DNA from: an uncultured Spirochaetaceae bacterium | GTDB taxonomy: Bacteria > Spirochaetota > Spirochaetia > Treponematales > Treponemataceae | Assembly (NCBI GenBank): GCA_902773215.1 | Contig: CACYDQ010000332.1 | Span: 1-19,336, forward strand | Direction of reading: 5' to 3' | DNA length: 19,336 bases | Shown here: one piece after another, positions 6,700 to 14,569 of the stretch | Layout: each line of letters starts with the position of its first letter | Position numbering within the stretch: position 1 is the stretch's first letter | Program-made: the position numbers and the translations under genes | Notes under the pieces: generated by a model | The model's input: only the letters and a program-made list of their open reading frames with translations | Databases searched by the model: none | What the model was told of the DNA's origin: nothing

Positions 6700-8052
6700 C
6701 TAGTTAATTCTTTTCAGTATCACGTCCAGCTTGTCGCGTTCCACCAAGTCAACGGGGCGGCCCTCGGCATATTTCCGGGCACCGTCGGAGAATACTCCCG
6801 CCGTGACGCAGATGCCCTTGTTAATTCTCTTGTTCTGAACGGCCTCGTGGAACTCGCGGACATAAATCTCGCCGGTCGCCCCCGTCGTGCGGAAGAAGCG
6901 GAAGAGCCAGGTCTCCTTGAGGTCGCTCCCGTTGGCTCCCCGGCTGGCAACCTCAATCGTAATGTCGGTGTAGCCGGCCTCCGCATGGGCATCCTGGAAC
7001 TTCGCATTCAAACCCTTCTCCCAAGCGGTCGCTATCCTGCGGCAGAGGGCGATGAAGTCGGAGACGCTTCCCGCGAGGTAAATCTGCAGGTTTGAGTTCT
7101 GGCTCAGCTCAGTATAACGACCCACCAACTGGGCTATATCTTTGTACTGAGGGTTCACCTGCTTTATCTCGGAAAGAAGGCCAAGCCCCTCCTTGTAGCG
7201 GTTGGTGTCAAAGTAGCAGAGAGCAAGCCGGTACTTGAGCTCGAGCAAGTCAGCTTGAGGCGTGTTGGACAGCTTGAGGCCGATCGTGAAGTCCTCGATG
7301 GCAGTTTTCTTGTCGCCCTGATTATAATGGTAGACACCGCTCCTGATACAGGACTTGGCCCCGTAAACAGGATCGGGCCGCAGGTGGGAGAAAATCTTGA
7401 TGGACTTCTCACCGTGCCCCTCCTCAACCATCACGTCCGCATAATCAAACATCGCCTCCTTGTTGTTGGGCTCGGCGGCTATGACGACCTTGAGGTAAGG
7501 CAGGGCTTCCTTGAAGTGGTGCTGCTCGTAGAAGCAGCGGGCGACCAGCATGTTCGCCTGGGTGGAGGCCGGGTTGACGATGAGGGCCTTCTTCAGGCAG
7601 GGAACGGCCTTGGAATAGTCCTTGAGGTTGCTGTAGACCAGGCCAAGATAATAGTTCACGTCGAAGTTGGAGCCATCCTTCAGGCTGGACTGCAGGAGGT
7701 ACTTGAGAGCCTCTCCCCACTCCTGCGCCTTGCAGAGGCAGATGCCCGCCCGGAGAGCAACCTTGGCCTCGTCAATCTCCGAATGCACCGGGGCTATGCG
7801 GACCAGGCTCCTGTAATATTGCAGGGCCTTGTCAAAAACCCCGTTCGTATAGAAAATCTCCGACAGCTGGGTCAAGGCGGCGATATTGTCCGGATCCTTC
7901 TCCAGCTTGCGGGCCGCGTCCTTGAGAATTTTAGCCTCGTTTTTGTTCGTGATGTCGGCCGTATTCTTACCGGACGTGCTCTTGCCTTTGAGCACCAGGA
8001 AGATGGAGACCGCCACGAGAACCAGTACGCCTATGAAAATCAGAAAATACAT
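6700..8052 (-). CDS. Membrane-anchored TPR protein with a C-terminal degenerate Mrr-like domain
   Basis: A 450-residue protein. Residues 2-21 form one N-terminal TM helix, probably leaving the rest in the cytoplasm. About six tetratricopeptide repeats span residues 45-310, for example around 77-87, 131-165 and 167-200 with the usual A/L/Y/P positions. The C-terminal part (about 358-447) resembles the Mrr-type restriction endonuclease fold: GYTD near 360, then YVREFHEAV (397-405), KGICVTAGVFSDGARKYA (412-429) and PVDLVERDKL (433-442). Where Mrr enzymes have the catalytic Q-x-K, this protein has a LFRFFR segment (383-388), so nuclease activity is unlikely. The ATG lies one base after the aminotransferase stop with AGAAGAGG upstream. 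It is the last gene of the operon. Function unknown; a scaffold role is plausible. Confidence 0.75.
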   Translation of the reverse strand: MYFLIFIGVLVLVAVSIFLVLKGKSTSGKNTADITNKNEAKILKDAARKLEKDPDNIAALTQLSEIFYTNGVFDKALQYYRSLVRIAPVHSEIDEAKVALRAGICLCKAQEWGEALKYLLQSSLKDGSNFDVNYYLGLVYSNLKDYSKAVPCLKKALIVNPASTQANMLVARCFYEQHHFKEALPYLKVVIAAEPNNKEAMFDYADVMVEEGHGEKSIKIFSHLRPDPVYGAKSCIRSGVYHYNQGDKKTAIEDFTIGLKLSNTPQADLLELKYRLALCYFDTNRYKEGLGLLSEIKQVNPQYKDIAQLVGRYTELSQNSNLQIYLAGSVSDFIALCRRIATAWEKGLNAKFQDAHAEAGYTDITIEVASRGANGSDLKETWLFRFFRTTGATGEIYVREFHEAVQNKRINKGICVTAGVFSDGARKYAEGRPVDLVERDKLDVILKRIN

Positions 8053-8053
8053 G

Positions 8054-9226
8054 CTAACCTCTTCTGCAACTATCGGTGAATTCCGCTATCCTGTCAAGGG
8101 CGGTCTTTATCTTGTCTATCGCCGTCGCGTAGCAGCAACGGATGTGCCCCTCGCCGCCCGCGCCGAACACCGAGCCGGGAACGACCGCGACAGAATGCTT
8201 GTTGAACAGCCTGGTGGCAAACTCCTCGCTCGTAAGCCCCGTGGAGCTGATGTCCGGGAACATATAGAAGGCCCCCTTGGGCTCCGGAACGGGCAGGCCC
8301 ATGTCGTTGAACTCCTTGACCATCAGGTTCCGCCGCTGCTGGTAGCTGATCCGCATTTTCTCCACCTCGCTCCAGCCGTTCCTGAGCCCTTCCATCGCGG
8401 CGTACTGGCTCATGATCGGGGCGCATATCGTGTTGTAGCCGTGCAGCTTGATGATTTCGGCGGTGATGTCCTCCGGGGCGGCAATGTAGCCGATCCTCCA
8501 GCCGGTCATGGCGAAGGACTTGGAGAAGCCGTTGAGGATTATCGTGTAGTCCTTCATGCCGGGCAGGCTCGCTATCGTCGTGTGCTGGGTGCCGTCGTAG
8601 ACCAGCTCGCAGTAAATCTCGTCGGAGATGACCCAGATCTGGTGCTTCCTGACGACTTCGGCGATTTTCTCCAGCTCCGCGGCGGGGGTCACGGTGCCCG
8701 TCGGGTTGTTGGGGCTGCATATCATCAGCGCCTTGGTCTTGGGGGTGACCAGCTTTTCTATCGCCTCTGCGGTCGGGTAGAATCCCGTCCTGCTCGTGTC
8801 CAGGTCCACGACCTTCGCCCCGGTCAGGTTTGCGAGGGTCGTGTAGTTGACGTAGCAGGGCTGGCTGACGATTATCTCGTCGCCCGGGTTCAGGATGCAG
8901 CGGAGGGTCGCGTCCACGCCCTCGCTCGCTCCGACCGTGATGATTATCTCTTTCTTGGGATTGTAGAAAGCCCCATAGCGCTCCAGATAGCGGGCGATTT
9001 CCTCGCGCAGCTCGATGAGCCCCCAGTTGGAGGTGTAGCTCGTCTGCCCCTTCTCCAGGTGGTAGAAGGCTTCTTCCCGCATGAGCCAGGGGGTGGGAAA
9101 GTCCGGCTCGCCGACAGACAGGGAAATCACGTCGTCATGGCCGATGAGCATCTCGAAGAATTTGCGGATTCCAGATGGCGGGGTCGCCAGCATGGCGCGG
9201 GAAAGTTTGTCAGGCCTCGTGTTCAT
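8054..9226 (-). CDS. Class I/II PLP-dependent aminotransferase (aspartate/aromatic type)
   Basis: A 390-residue fold-type I aminotransferase, the normal family length. It has the PLP-site motifs SPNNPTGT (171-178, with N174), SDEIY (201-205, with D202 and Y205) and the Schiff-base lysine K236 in SKSFAMTGWRIGY (235-247); a substrate-carboxylate arginine is likely in HIRCCYA near the C-terminus. It transfers an amino group between an amino acid and a 2-oxo acid in the cytosol; the sequence suits the broad aspartate/alanine/aromatic group but not a single substrate. The ATG overlaps the AsnC-type regulator stop (TGATG), indicating translational coupling, and the stop is one base before the TPR gene. 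A linked regulator and aminotransferase suggests amino-acid-responsive control. Confidence 0.9.
   Translation of the reverse strand: MNTRPDKLSRAMLATPPSGIRKFFEMLIGHDDVISLSVGEPDFPTPWLMREEAFYHLEKGQTSYTSNWGLIELREEIARYLERYGAFYNPKKEIIITVGASEGVDATLRCILNPGDEIIVSQPCYVNYTTLANLTGAKVVDLDTSRTGFYPTAEAIEKLVTPKTKALMICSPNNPTGTVTPAAELEKIAEVVRKHQIWVISDEIYCELVYDGTQHTTIASLPGMKDYTIILNGFSKSFAMTGWRIGYIAAPEDITAEIIKLHGYNTICAPIMSQYAAMEGLRNGWSEVEKMRISYQQRRNLMVKEFNDMGLPVPEPKGAFYMFPDISSTGLTSEEFATRLFNKHSVAVVPGSVFGAGGEGHIRCCYATAIDKIKTALDRIAEFTDSCRRG
8069..8097 (-). promoter_or_regulatory. Possible internal promoter for the TPR gene
   Basis: On the minus strand a perfect TTGACA (8097-8092), a 17-bp spacer and GATAGT (8074-8069) lie within the last codons of the aminotransferase gene. 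A start near 8062 would give the TPR gene a very short leader and would cut into its AGAAGAGG ribosome binding site (8065-8058). The match may be chance within coding DNA. Confidence 0.3.
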
Positions 9227-9720
9227 CAGGCTACCACTCCCTCGCGGCTGTCGCTGCGTTCCTCAACGTACACGATGTCGTTTTCCTTGTAGGTCTTGAG
9301 GATGAAATGTGTCTTGATGGAGCGTACCCCCTCTATGGTAGAAAGCTTGCGGGCAACGAACTGTGCCACGTCCTGCAGGCTGTCGCCCTCGATGATGACC
9401 TTGAGGTCGTAACCACCGGACATAAGGTACAAGGATTTAACCTGAGGAAAGCGGTAGACCCTGTCCGCAAGGCCGTCAAAGCCGCGCTCCCGCTCCGGGG
9501 TCACCTGTATCTCTATCTCGGCCTTGACCTTCTCCTTTGCCCCCGCATCCTTCTCGGGGTTGATGATGGCGGCGTACTTCATGATGACACCGTCGTTCTC
9601 CAGTTTCTTGATTATCTCGCTGACCTCGGCGGGGGTCTTCTTGGTCATCGCAGAAATGTCCTCAATGCTCAGACGTGCGTTGTCCCGCAACAGGTTCAAA
9701 ATCTCTTCGGATACGTCCAT
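9226..9720 (-). CDS. Lrp/AsnC-family transcriptional regulator
   Basis: A 164-residue regulator. The N-terminal winged helix-turn-helix (about 3-50) reads EEILNLLRDNARLSIEDIS, then KKLENDGVIMKYAAIINP, the standard AsnC_trans_reg layout. The C-terminal ligand-binding RAM domain (about 65-145) includes VKSLYLMSGGYDLKVIIEG and the closing THFILKTY strand. Members form dimers or octamers that bind amino acids and often regulate their own operon. It is the first gene, overlapping the aminotransferase by one base. The region before the ATG has only a poor ribosome binding site (GGGTGGGAA) and a 12-bp palindrome that may be the autoregulatory site. I found no convincing -35/-10 pair. Confidence 0.9.
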   Translation of the reverse strand: MDVSEEILNLLRDNARLSIEDISAMTKKTPAEVSEIIKKLENDGVIMKYAAIINPEKDAGAKEKVKAEIEIQVTPERERGFDGLADRVYRFPQVKSLYLMSGGYDLKVIIEGDSLQDVAQFVARKLSTIEGVRSIKTHFILKTYKENDIVYVEERSDSREGVVA

Positions 9721-9743
9721 ATCTCGTTCCCACCCTATAAAAA

Positions 9744-9755
9744 GCTCGTACGAGC
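9744..9755. promoter_or_regulatory. Perfect 12-bp palindrome upstream of the AsnC-type regulator (possible operator)
   Basis: GCTCGTACGAGC is a perfect dyad, 24-35 bases before the regulator ATG and inside its short promoter region. Lrp/AsnC proteins bind imperfect dyads and are commonly autoregulated, so an operator is a reasonable inference. The stretch 9721-9783 holds nothing else that I recognise. Confidence 0.4.
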
Positions 9756-9783
9756 AATAGGTTATCCCATTTCATAAGAACAT

Positions 9784-10203
9784 TCAAGGGCAAAACCGAG
9801 CGGCAGAAAGGGCAATGACCGAAAACCCCAGCATGACGAGGCCGGTAATGATGCAGTCCAGGGAGGCTAGCCCTCCAGCCCGTGCACTGCGCCCGGCGGC
9901 CTTAGCCCGCACGTAATCGAAGTATGTCTTGTGCCCGCTGTCCCTGCGCGTGAATCGGGCTGCAAGGAAGCCCGCCCCGTAAGCCAGCGTGTCAAAAGCA
10001 CCCCATGCCGCGACGAGCGAGAGGATGCCGACAGAGAGAAAGAGGACGCCGGACACGAAAAAGCCGTCGCTCCAGACCCGTTCGGCAGGAAGGGGGTCAC
10101 CTGCCGCCAGATGGGAGGAAGATTCCCAGCGCATGACGAGGAGGGCGACAAGGAACGCGGAGAGAAGCAGGAGAAGTTTCCGGCTGACAGACGGGAGCCT
10201 CAC
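9784..10203 (-). CDS. Small DUF3899-like integral membrane protein
   Basis: A 139-residue protein with three predicted membrane helices (about 9-24, 46-66 and 113-134). The middle region [24 protein letters not shown] (47-70), followed by AYGAGF and a basic [10 protein letters not shown], resembles DUF3899, a family of unknown function known from Firmicutes. It starts with GTG, which overlaps the stop of the ABC ATPase (GTGA), and a GGAGG lies eight bases upstream. It is therefore co-translated with the ATPase, and could be a membrane partner or an unrelated passenger. The family match is from memory of its motifs. Confidence 0.65.
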   Translation of the reverse strand: MRLPSVSRKLLLLLSAFLVALLVMRWESSSHLAAGDPLPAERVWSDGFFVSGVLFLSVGILSLVAAWGAFDTLAYGAGFLAARFTRRDSGHKTYFDYVRAKAAGRSARAGGLASLDCIITGLVMLGFSVIALSAARFCP

Positions 10204-11297
10204 TCTTTCGCCTCCGGCACAGTGCCCTCCAGCTCCTTCTTATACCGAGAGGCCTCCGCCCCGTTACACCAGACATAATGGGAGGGGACGAGCTGCCGCA
10301 TCAAGGGCTTTTCCCTGCGGTAGTCGTGCGCCTCCTCCGGCAGGTAGACCGTCCGCTCCCGCCTGCGTTCGTAGTGCGGGTCCGGCAGGGGGACGGCGGA
10401 CAGCAGCGAGCGGGTGTAGGGGTGCAGGGGATGGGCAAACAGCTCGGAGGACGGGGCAAGCTCCACGATTTTGCCCCGGTACATGACGGCGATGCGGTCG
10501 CAGAAGTATTTGACCACGGAAAGGTCGTGGGCGATGAAGAGGACGGTCAGCCCCAGGTCGTGGCGGAGATCGTTCATAAGGTTTATCACCTGAGCCTTGA
10601 TGGATACGTCGAGCGCGGAAATCGGCTCGTCGGCGATGATAAGAGACGGTTCCATGATGATGGCGCGGGCTATCCCGATTCTCTGCCGCTGGCCGCCCGA
10701 GAACTCGTGGGGGTAGCGGTCCGCATACTCGCTCAAAAGGCCGACACGGACCAGGGCCTTGGCGACCGCCATGCCTATCTGCCGCTCATCCTTCACACCC
10801 CGGATGCGGAGCCCTTCCCCAATTATCTCGCGGACGGTCATGCGGGGGTCGAGCGAGGAGGCAGGATCCTGATAAATCATCTGAATTTTGGTGTCAAAGC
10901 GCATCTTGCGCCGGAGGGATTCCGCCTCGCGGATTTTCTCCTTGTTCTCGCGGATGGCGCGCTCCAGCTCCAGCTTGGAGATGCCCTGATGCTTGTATTC
11001 CGCCTTTGCCGCGCGGATGGCCTTCCGGTAGTCCAGAGTCCCCGCCCGGAGCAACTTGCCGTCAAAGCTGACGGTCCCCCCCGTTATGTCGTACAGGCCG
11101 ATGATGGAGCGGCCCGTCGTCGTCTTGCCGCAGCCGGACTCCCCGACCAGGCCGAACACCTCGCCCTTGCGGATGTCGAAGCTGATGTCGTCCACAGCAT
11201 GGAACCTCCCCTTGTCGAACCAGGTCTTGAGGTGGCTGACCTGGAGGAGGGGCGTGCCGTGCTGGGCCTGTGCGTTGTCAACGGAAGAACTCGCCAT
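10200..11297 (-). CDS. OppF/DppF-like peptide ABC transporter ATP-binding protein with an inserted coiled coil
   Basis: A 365-residue ATPase of the oligopeptide/nickel family. It has Walker A GESGCGKT (52-59), Q-loop Q143 in [12 protein letters not shown], signature SGGQRQ (200-205), Walker B LIIADEP (219-225), D-loop SALD and H-loop H257. The C-terminal oligopeptide extension [16 protein letters not shown] (292-307) is typical of OppF. Between Walker A and the Q-loop, about 50 charged residues (83-135, rich in K/E/R) form a likely helical hairpin. OppF normally pairs with OppD, two permeases and a binding protein; none is here. The ATG at 11297 was chosen over an upstream TTG because a -10 box ends seven bases before it; there is no Shine-Dalgarno. 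It overlaps the DUF3899-like gene. Confidence 0.88.
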   Translation of the reverse strand: MASSSVDNAQAQHGTPLLQVSHLKTWFDKGRFHAVDDISFDIRKGEVFGLVGESGCGKTTTGRSIIGLYDITGGTVSFDGKLLRAGTLDYRKAIRAAKAEYKHQGISKLELERAIRENKEKIREAESLRRKMRFDTKIQMIYQDPASSLDPRMTVREIIGEGLRIRGVKDERQIGMAVAKALVRVGLLSEYADRYPHEFSGGQRQRIGIARAIIMEPSLIIADEPISALDVSIKAQVINLMNDLRHDLGLTVLFIAHDLSVVKYFCDRIAVMYRGKIVELAPSSELFAHPLHPYTRSLLSAVPLPDPHYERRRERTVYLPEEAHDYRREKPLMRQLVPSHYVWCNGAEASRYKKELEGTVPEAKE

Positions 11298-11304
11298 ATC
11301 TTCT

Positions 11305-11333
11305 ATAATATACAACAAATCGAAGAAAATAAA
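11305..11333 (-). promoter_or_regulatory. Promoter of the ABC ATPase gene, predicted leaderless
   Basis: On the minus strand TTTATT (11333-11328), a 17-bp spacer and TATTAT (11310-11305) end seven bases before the ATG at 11297. The -10 is good and the -35 weak. It is divergent from the MATE gene promoter in the same AT-rich 97-bp gap. Confidence 0.45.
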
Positions 11334-11373
11334 CAGGCATTTTCAGCCGGGGCTAGCATTTGTCCGCCGCCTG

Positions 11374-11382
11374 TGCTATGCT
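11374..11382 (+). promoter_or_regulatory. Extended -10 promoter of the MATE gene
   Basis: TGCTATGCT is an extended -10 (TGnTATGCT) ending 12 bases before the ATG at 11395. A start near 11389 would leave a leader of about five nucleotides, too short for a ribosome binding site, and none is seen. No good -35 box is present. Confidence 0.35.
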
Positions 11383-11394
11383 TTGGACACTTTT

Positions 11395-12744
11395 ATGAAC
11401 CAGAAAATCAAGAACCGCGGATCCCTGTCCATGCTCGCGCTCACATTCCCCATCGCAATGGAGCAGCTTTTCAGGATCCTGGTGTCATCCATCGACACCG
11501 TCATGCTCAGCTCCTACAGCAACCAGGCCGTCGCCGCGGTCGGGATGATGTCCCAGTACATCTTCTTCCTGAACCTGATTTTCTCGGTCATCGGGACCGG
11601 CTGCTCCATCGTGCTTGCCCAGTACATCGGGGCAAAAAAATCCCGGGACGAGCTGAACCGCATTGTCCAGGCAAGTGTCCTAATGGTATTCGGTACCTCT
11701 CTCCTGCTAACCGCCCTCGTCATCGCGGGTACGTCGTCCCTGCTCGGCTGCTACACGCTTGAGCCGGAGGTCCGGGAATTCGCCTGGCAGTACTTCGTCA
11801 TCTACGGGGGGATATGCTGCTTCTTCAACGCCTTCAACCTCCTGCAGGGGGCAATCCTGCGGAGCTACGGCTATTCGGGCGCGGTGATGGCGGCATCTCT
11901 CGTCGCCAACCTGATAAACGTCGCGGGCAACGCCCTCTCCCTCTACGGCTGGTTCGGCCTGCCCGTGCTCGGTGTACCCGGCGTGGCATGGTCATCCGGC
12001 ATCGCGATGATCGTCTCCAGCATCATGTGCGCCGTCTTCATCAGGCGGCGGAAGGACATCGCCTTCTCGCTCCGGGGCATCCGCACAGTTCCCCGCGAAA
12101 GCTTCCGCCTGATTCTTTCGGTCGGAGTGCCGACCGCCGGGGAGAGCCTTTCCTACAACACGAGCCAGATAACCGTGATGGCCATGCTTTCCACGCTCGG
12201 GACCTACGCGATGTCTGCCCAGGTCTACACGATGACCATCGTCCGCTACGTTTTCATCGTGGCCATGGCGATGGGCAGCGCGACCCAGATAAAGACCGGC
12301 TACTACGTGGGGGCGCACGAGAGCGACACCGCATACCGCAAGGTATTCCGCTACCAGCTGGTCGCGACGGGATGCGCGATGCTTCTTATCCTGCTTGTGA
12401 ACCTGTTCAAAAGGCCGATCGTCGGCCTGTTCACGGACATCGAGGAGGTAAACCGGCTCGTCTGCACCCTGCTTTTGTTTTCTATATATATGGAATTCGG
12501 GCGCTCGCTCAACCTCATCTACATCGGGGCACTCAAGGGGGCAGGCGACATCCGCTTCCCCGTCCTGTACGGGATTTTCTCCAACTGGTGCATCCAGGTC
12601 CTGGGCGGCTACATCCTTGGCATCAAGCTGGGGCTGGGCGTACTGGGATTCTGGCTTTCCATCGGCACGGACGAAACGACGCGGGGAATCGTCATGTTCT
12701 TCCGCTGGCGCAGCAAGCGCTGGCAGCGGCACGCCCTCGTATAA
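11395..12744 (+). CDS. MATE-family multidrug/Na+ efflux protein
   Basis: A 449-residue polytopic membrane protein with about 12 hydrophobic segments in two homologous halves. It starts with the MATE signature region [22 protein letters not shown] (residues 14-35) and has [13 protein letters not shown] after the second or third helix. A counterpart in the second half includes [13 protein letters not shown] and [16 protein letters not shown] proteins of the DinF/NorM/MepA group export cationic drugs or metabolites in exchange for Na+ or H+. The ATG was chosen because an extended -10 ends just before it and because it gives the family N-terminus. It precedes the lipid cluster, from which it is separated by 56 bp with a separate promoter, so co-regulation is uncertain. 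The substrate is unknown. Confidence 0.9.
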   Translation: MNQKIKNRGSLSMLALTFPIAMEQLFRILVSSIDTVMLSSYSNQAVAAVGMMSQYIFFLNLIFSVIGTGCSIVLAQYIGAKKSRDELNRIVQASVLMVFGTSLLLTALVIAGTSSLLGCYTLEPEVREFAWQYFVIYGGICCFFNAFNLLQGAILRSYGYSGAVMAASLVANLINVAGNALSLYGWFGLPVLGVPGVAWSSGIAMIVSSIMCAVFIRRRKDIAFSLRGIRTVPRESFRLILSVGVPTAGESLSYNTSQITVMAMLSTLGTYAMSAQVYTMTIVRYVFIVAMAMGSATQIKTGYYVGAHESDTAYRKVFRYQLVATGCAMLLILLVNLFKRPIVGLFTDIEEVNRLVCTLLLFSIYMEFGRSLNLIYIGALKGAGDIRFPVLYGIFSNWCIQVLGGYILGIKLGLGVLGFWLSIGTDETTRGIVMFFRWRSKRWQRHALV

Positions 12745-12761
12745 ACAAACCGTGCGGGTGC

Positions 12762-12790
12762 TTTGCATTTTTCCTAAAATATGTTAAAAT
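12762..12790 (+). promoter_or_regulatory. Promoter of the lipid cluster, nearly leaderless
   Basis: TTTGCA (12762-12767), a 17-bp spacer and TAAAAT (12785-12790) lie 10 bases before the ATG at 12801. The predicted leader is three to four nucleotides, and no Shine-Dalgarno is present. Confidence 0.45.
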
Positions 12791-12800
12791 CCATCGAACT

Positions 12801-13859
12801 ATGAGGAAAAAGATACTGTGGGCCGTCATAACGCTCTGCCTGTCCGTGCTTACGATAACAGCTCTTTTTTACAACGGAGGGCTGTCCCTGGCAGAACTCT
12901 GGCAGGATATACGGCAGGCGACCCTCATCTGGCTCATGCTCGCGGCACTCTGCATGCTGGGTTTCATATTCTTTGAGGGGCGGTCGCTCGTCCTGATTCT
13001 ACGGACGCTCGGTTACCCTGCCAGAAAACGGAGGGGATTCCTGTACGCCTCTGCCGACATATACTTTTCCTCAATCACCCCCTCCGCGACGGGAGGCCAG
13101 CCGGCCAGCGCATATTTCATGCACAAAGACGGTATCTCCGGCAGCGCGGTCATCGTCTCGCTCATCCTGAACCTCACGATGTACACACTTGCGATAGTGA
13201 CGCTCGGGCTCCTGTCCGTGGCCTTCTTCCCCGGCATTTTCATGGAGTTCAACCCAGCATGTAAGGCCGTCATACTCATAGGCGTGGCCGCGATGATGAT
13301 ACTCGCGGTATTCTTCGTCATCCTGCTGAAAAAGCAAGACCTCCTAATACATATAGGAGACATCATCATCTCCCTCCTGAACAAGCTGCACTGCAAACGG
13401 TCCGCGCGGAAAGTCAGAGAGAAGCTCCATGAGGCGATTGAGAAGTACAACGAGTGCGTGGAACTGCTGGCAGGAAGGAAAAAGCTACTGCTTAAAACCT
13501 ACCTGCTCAACCTGCTGCAACGGACACTGCACATCCTCGTCACCGTCTTCTGTTATTACGCGATGCACGGGCAGGTTTCCGATGGCCTAAAGGTATTCGC
13601 TATCCAGACCTACGTCGTGCTGGGTTCCAACTTCATCCCCGTACCGGGGGCGGTCGGAATCTCCGAATACATCATGTATCATGGCTACATCATGATGCTG
13701 GACGATGAGTCCTCCTACACACTTGCGCTCCTGAGCCGGGGAATCTCGTTCTATACCTGTTGCGCGATAAGCATCTTCACGGTGCTGCTGGGCTATATAA
13801 CTCTTCATATTAGGGAAAACAAAGGGGGCACGCTCAGTGCTCCCGAGGATGTCTTATGA
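12801..13859 (+). CDS. LPG-synthase-TM/UPF0104-family membrane protein (possible lipid flippase)
   Basis: A 352-residue protein with about eight membrane helices, matching the lysylphosphatidylglycerol synthase TM region family (UPF0104, YbhN/AglD-like). Family features include FFEGRSLVLILRTLGYP (56-72), the glycine/serine-rich loop SSITPSATGGQPASAYFM (near 93-110), and late PVPGAVGISEYIMYHGY (near 282-298). In MprF this region flips lysyl-PG; stand-alone members are linked to lipid or polyprenol-sugar transport, with no aminoacyl-transferase domain here. The start at 12801 is the first ATG after the promoter; the open frame extends further upstream across the MATE gene, but that part is not coding. 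It overlaps the pssA gene by four bases (ATGA). The genetic link with PE synthesis suggests a lipid role. Confidence 0.82.
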   Translation: MRKKILWAVITLCLSVLTITALFYNGGLSLAELWQDIRQATLIWLMLAALCMLGFIFFEGRSLVLILRTLGYPARKRRGFLYASADIYFSSITPSATGGQPASAYFMHKDGISGSAVIVSLILNLTMYTLAIVTLGLLSVAFFPGIFMEFNPACKAVILIGVAAMMILAVFFVILLKKQDLLIHIGDIIISLLNKLHCKRSARKVREKLHEAIEKYNECVELLAGRKKLLLKTYLLNLLQRTLHILVTVFCYYAMHGQVSDGLKVFAIQTYVVLGSNFIPVPGAVGISEYIMYHGYIMMLDDESSYTLALLSRGISFYTCCAISIFTVLLGYITLHIRENKGGTLSAPEDVL

Positions 13860-14560
13860 TTGGCTTCTATGATTATACTGTGGTTCTCACCTACCTTTCC
13901 ATGATTTCCGCCACGACAGGAATCATGCTCTGCCTAAATGATATAGGACATCCCTATCTGGGAATGTTCTTCCTGATGTTCTGCGGCCTGTGCGACGCTT
14001 TTGACGGCAAGGTCGCCCGTACCAAGAAGAACAGGACCGACCAGATGAAAAAGTTCGGCATCCAGATAGACTCTCTGTCTGACCTAGTGGCATTCGGAGT
14101 TCTTCCAGCCTGCATCGGGATAGCCATGCTGAGAAGTAGCATCGAATTCTCGATTTTCCCGGACTTCAAATTCCTGCATCTCGCGGACAAACCCATCGTC
14201 ACCAAAGTGCTGCTGACGGCGACGGCCGTTTTGTATGCCCTCGCCGCGATGATACGGCTTGCGTATTTCAACGTTACGGAAGAAGAGCGGCAGGTGTCGG
14301 AAGGAGGATCGCGCAAGGTTTTCACCGGCCTGCCCGTGACGAGCGCAGCGGTCGTTTTTCCCGTCATCCTGCTCATCCATATTTTCTGCAAGGCAGACCT
14401 GACCCTCCTTTATTTTGTTTTCCTAGCAATCGTAGGTTTTCTTTTCGTCTCGCAGATTCAGGTCAAGAAGCCGACGACACGGGGCATTTTGCTCCTCATC
14501 GGAATCGGGGTTGTAGAGGCGGCTGTCCTCGCATATGTCTTCATCGTCATGCGGAGGTAA
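13856..14560 (+). CDS. pssA: CDP-diacylglycerol-serine O-phosphatidyltransferase
   Basis: A 234-residue CDP-alcohol phosphatidyltransferase with about six membrane helices. The full catalytic signature is present: D47-x2-D50-G51-x2-A54-R55-x12-G68-x3-D72-x3-D76, which binds metal and CDP-diacylglycerol. The assignment to serine rather than glycerol phosphate or inositol rests on the family features after the signature (SLSDLVAFGVLPA) and on the adjacent phosphatidylserine decarboxylase gene. The product, phosphatidylserine, is the substrate of the next enzyme. The ATG overlaps the upstream stop (ATGA), and the next gene follows after nine bases, so these form one operon. Confidence 0.92.
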   Translation: MIGFYDYTVVLTYLSMISATTGIMLCLNDIGHPYLGMFFLMFCGLCDAFDGKVARTKKNRTDQMKKFGIQIDSLSDLVAFGVLPACIGIAMLRSSIEFSIFPDFKFLHLADKPIVTKVLLTATAVLYALAAMIRLAYFNVTEEERQVSEGGSRKVFTGLPVTSAAVVFPVILLIHIFCKADLTLLYFVFLAIVGFLFVSQIQVKKPTTRGILLLIGIGVVEAAVLAYVFIVMRR

Positions 14561-14569
14561 CAAGAGCAG

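Noticed and set aside
7886..9292. A 468-codon plus-strand frame opposite the TPR, aminotransferase and regulator genes
   Set aside because: It crosses three convincing minus-strand genes and shows no domain of its own.
11814..12800. An open frame running into the UPF0104 gene from inside the MATE gene
   Set aside because: This part lies out of frame over the MATE coding region and its translation is low-complexity R/P/H-rich. A promoter and the family N-terminus support the start at 12801.
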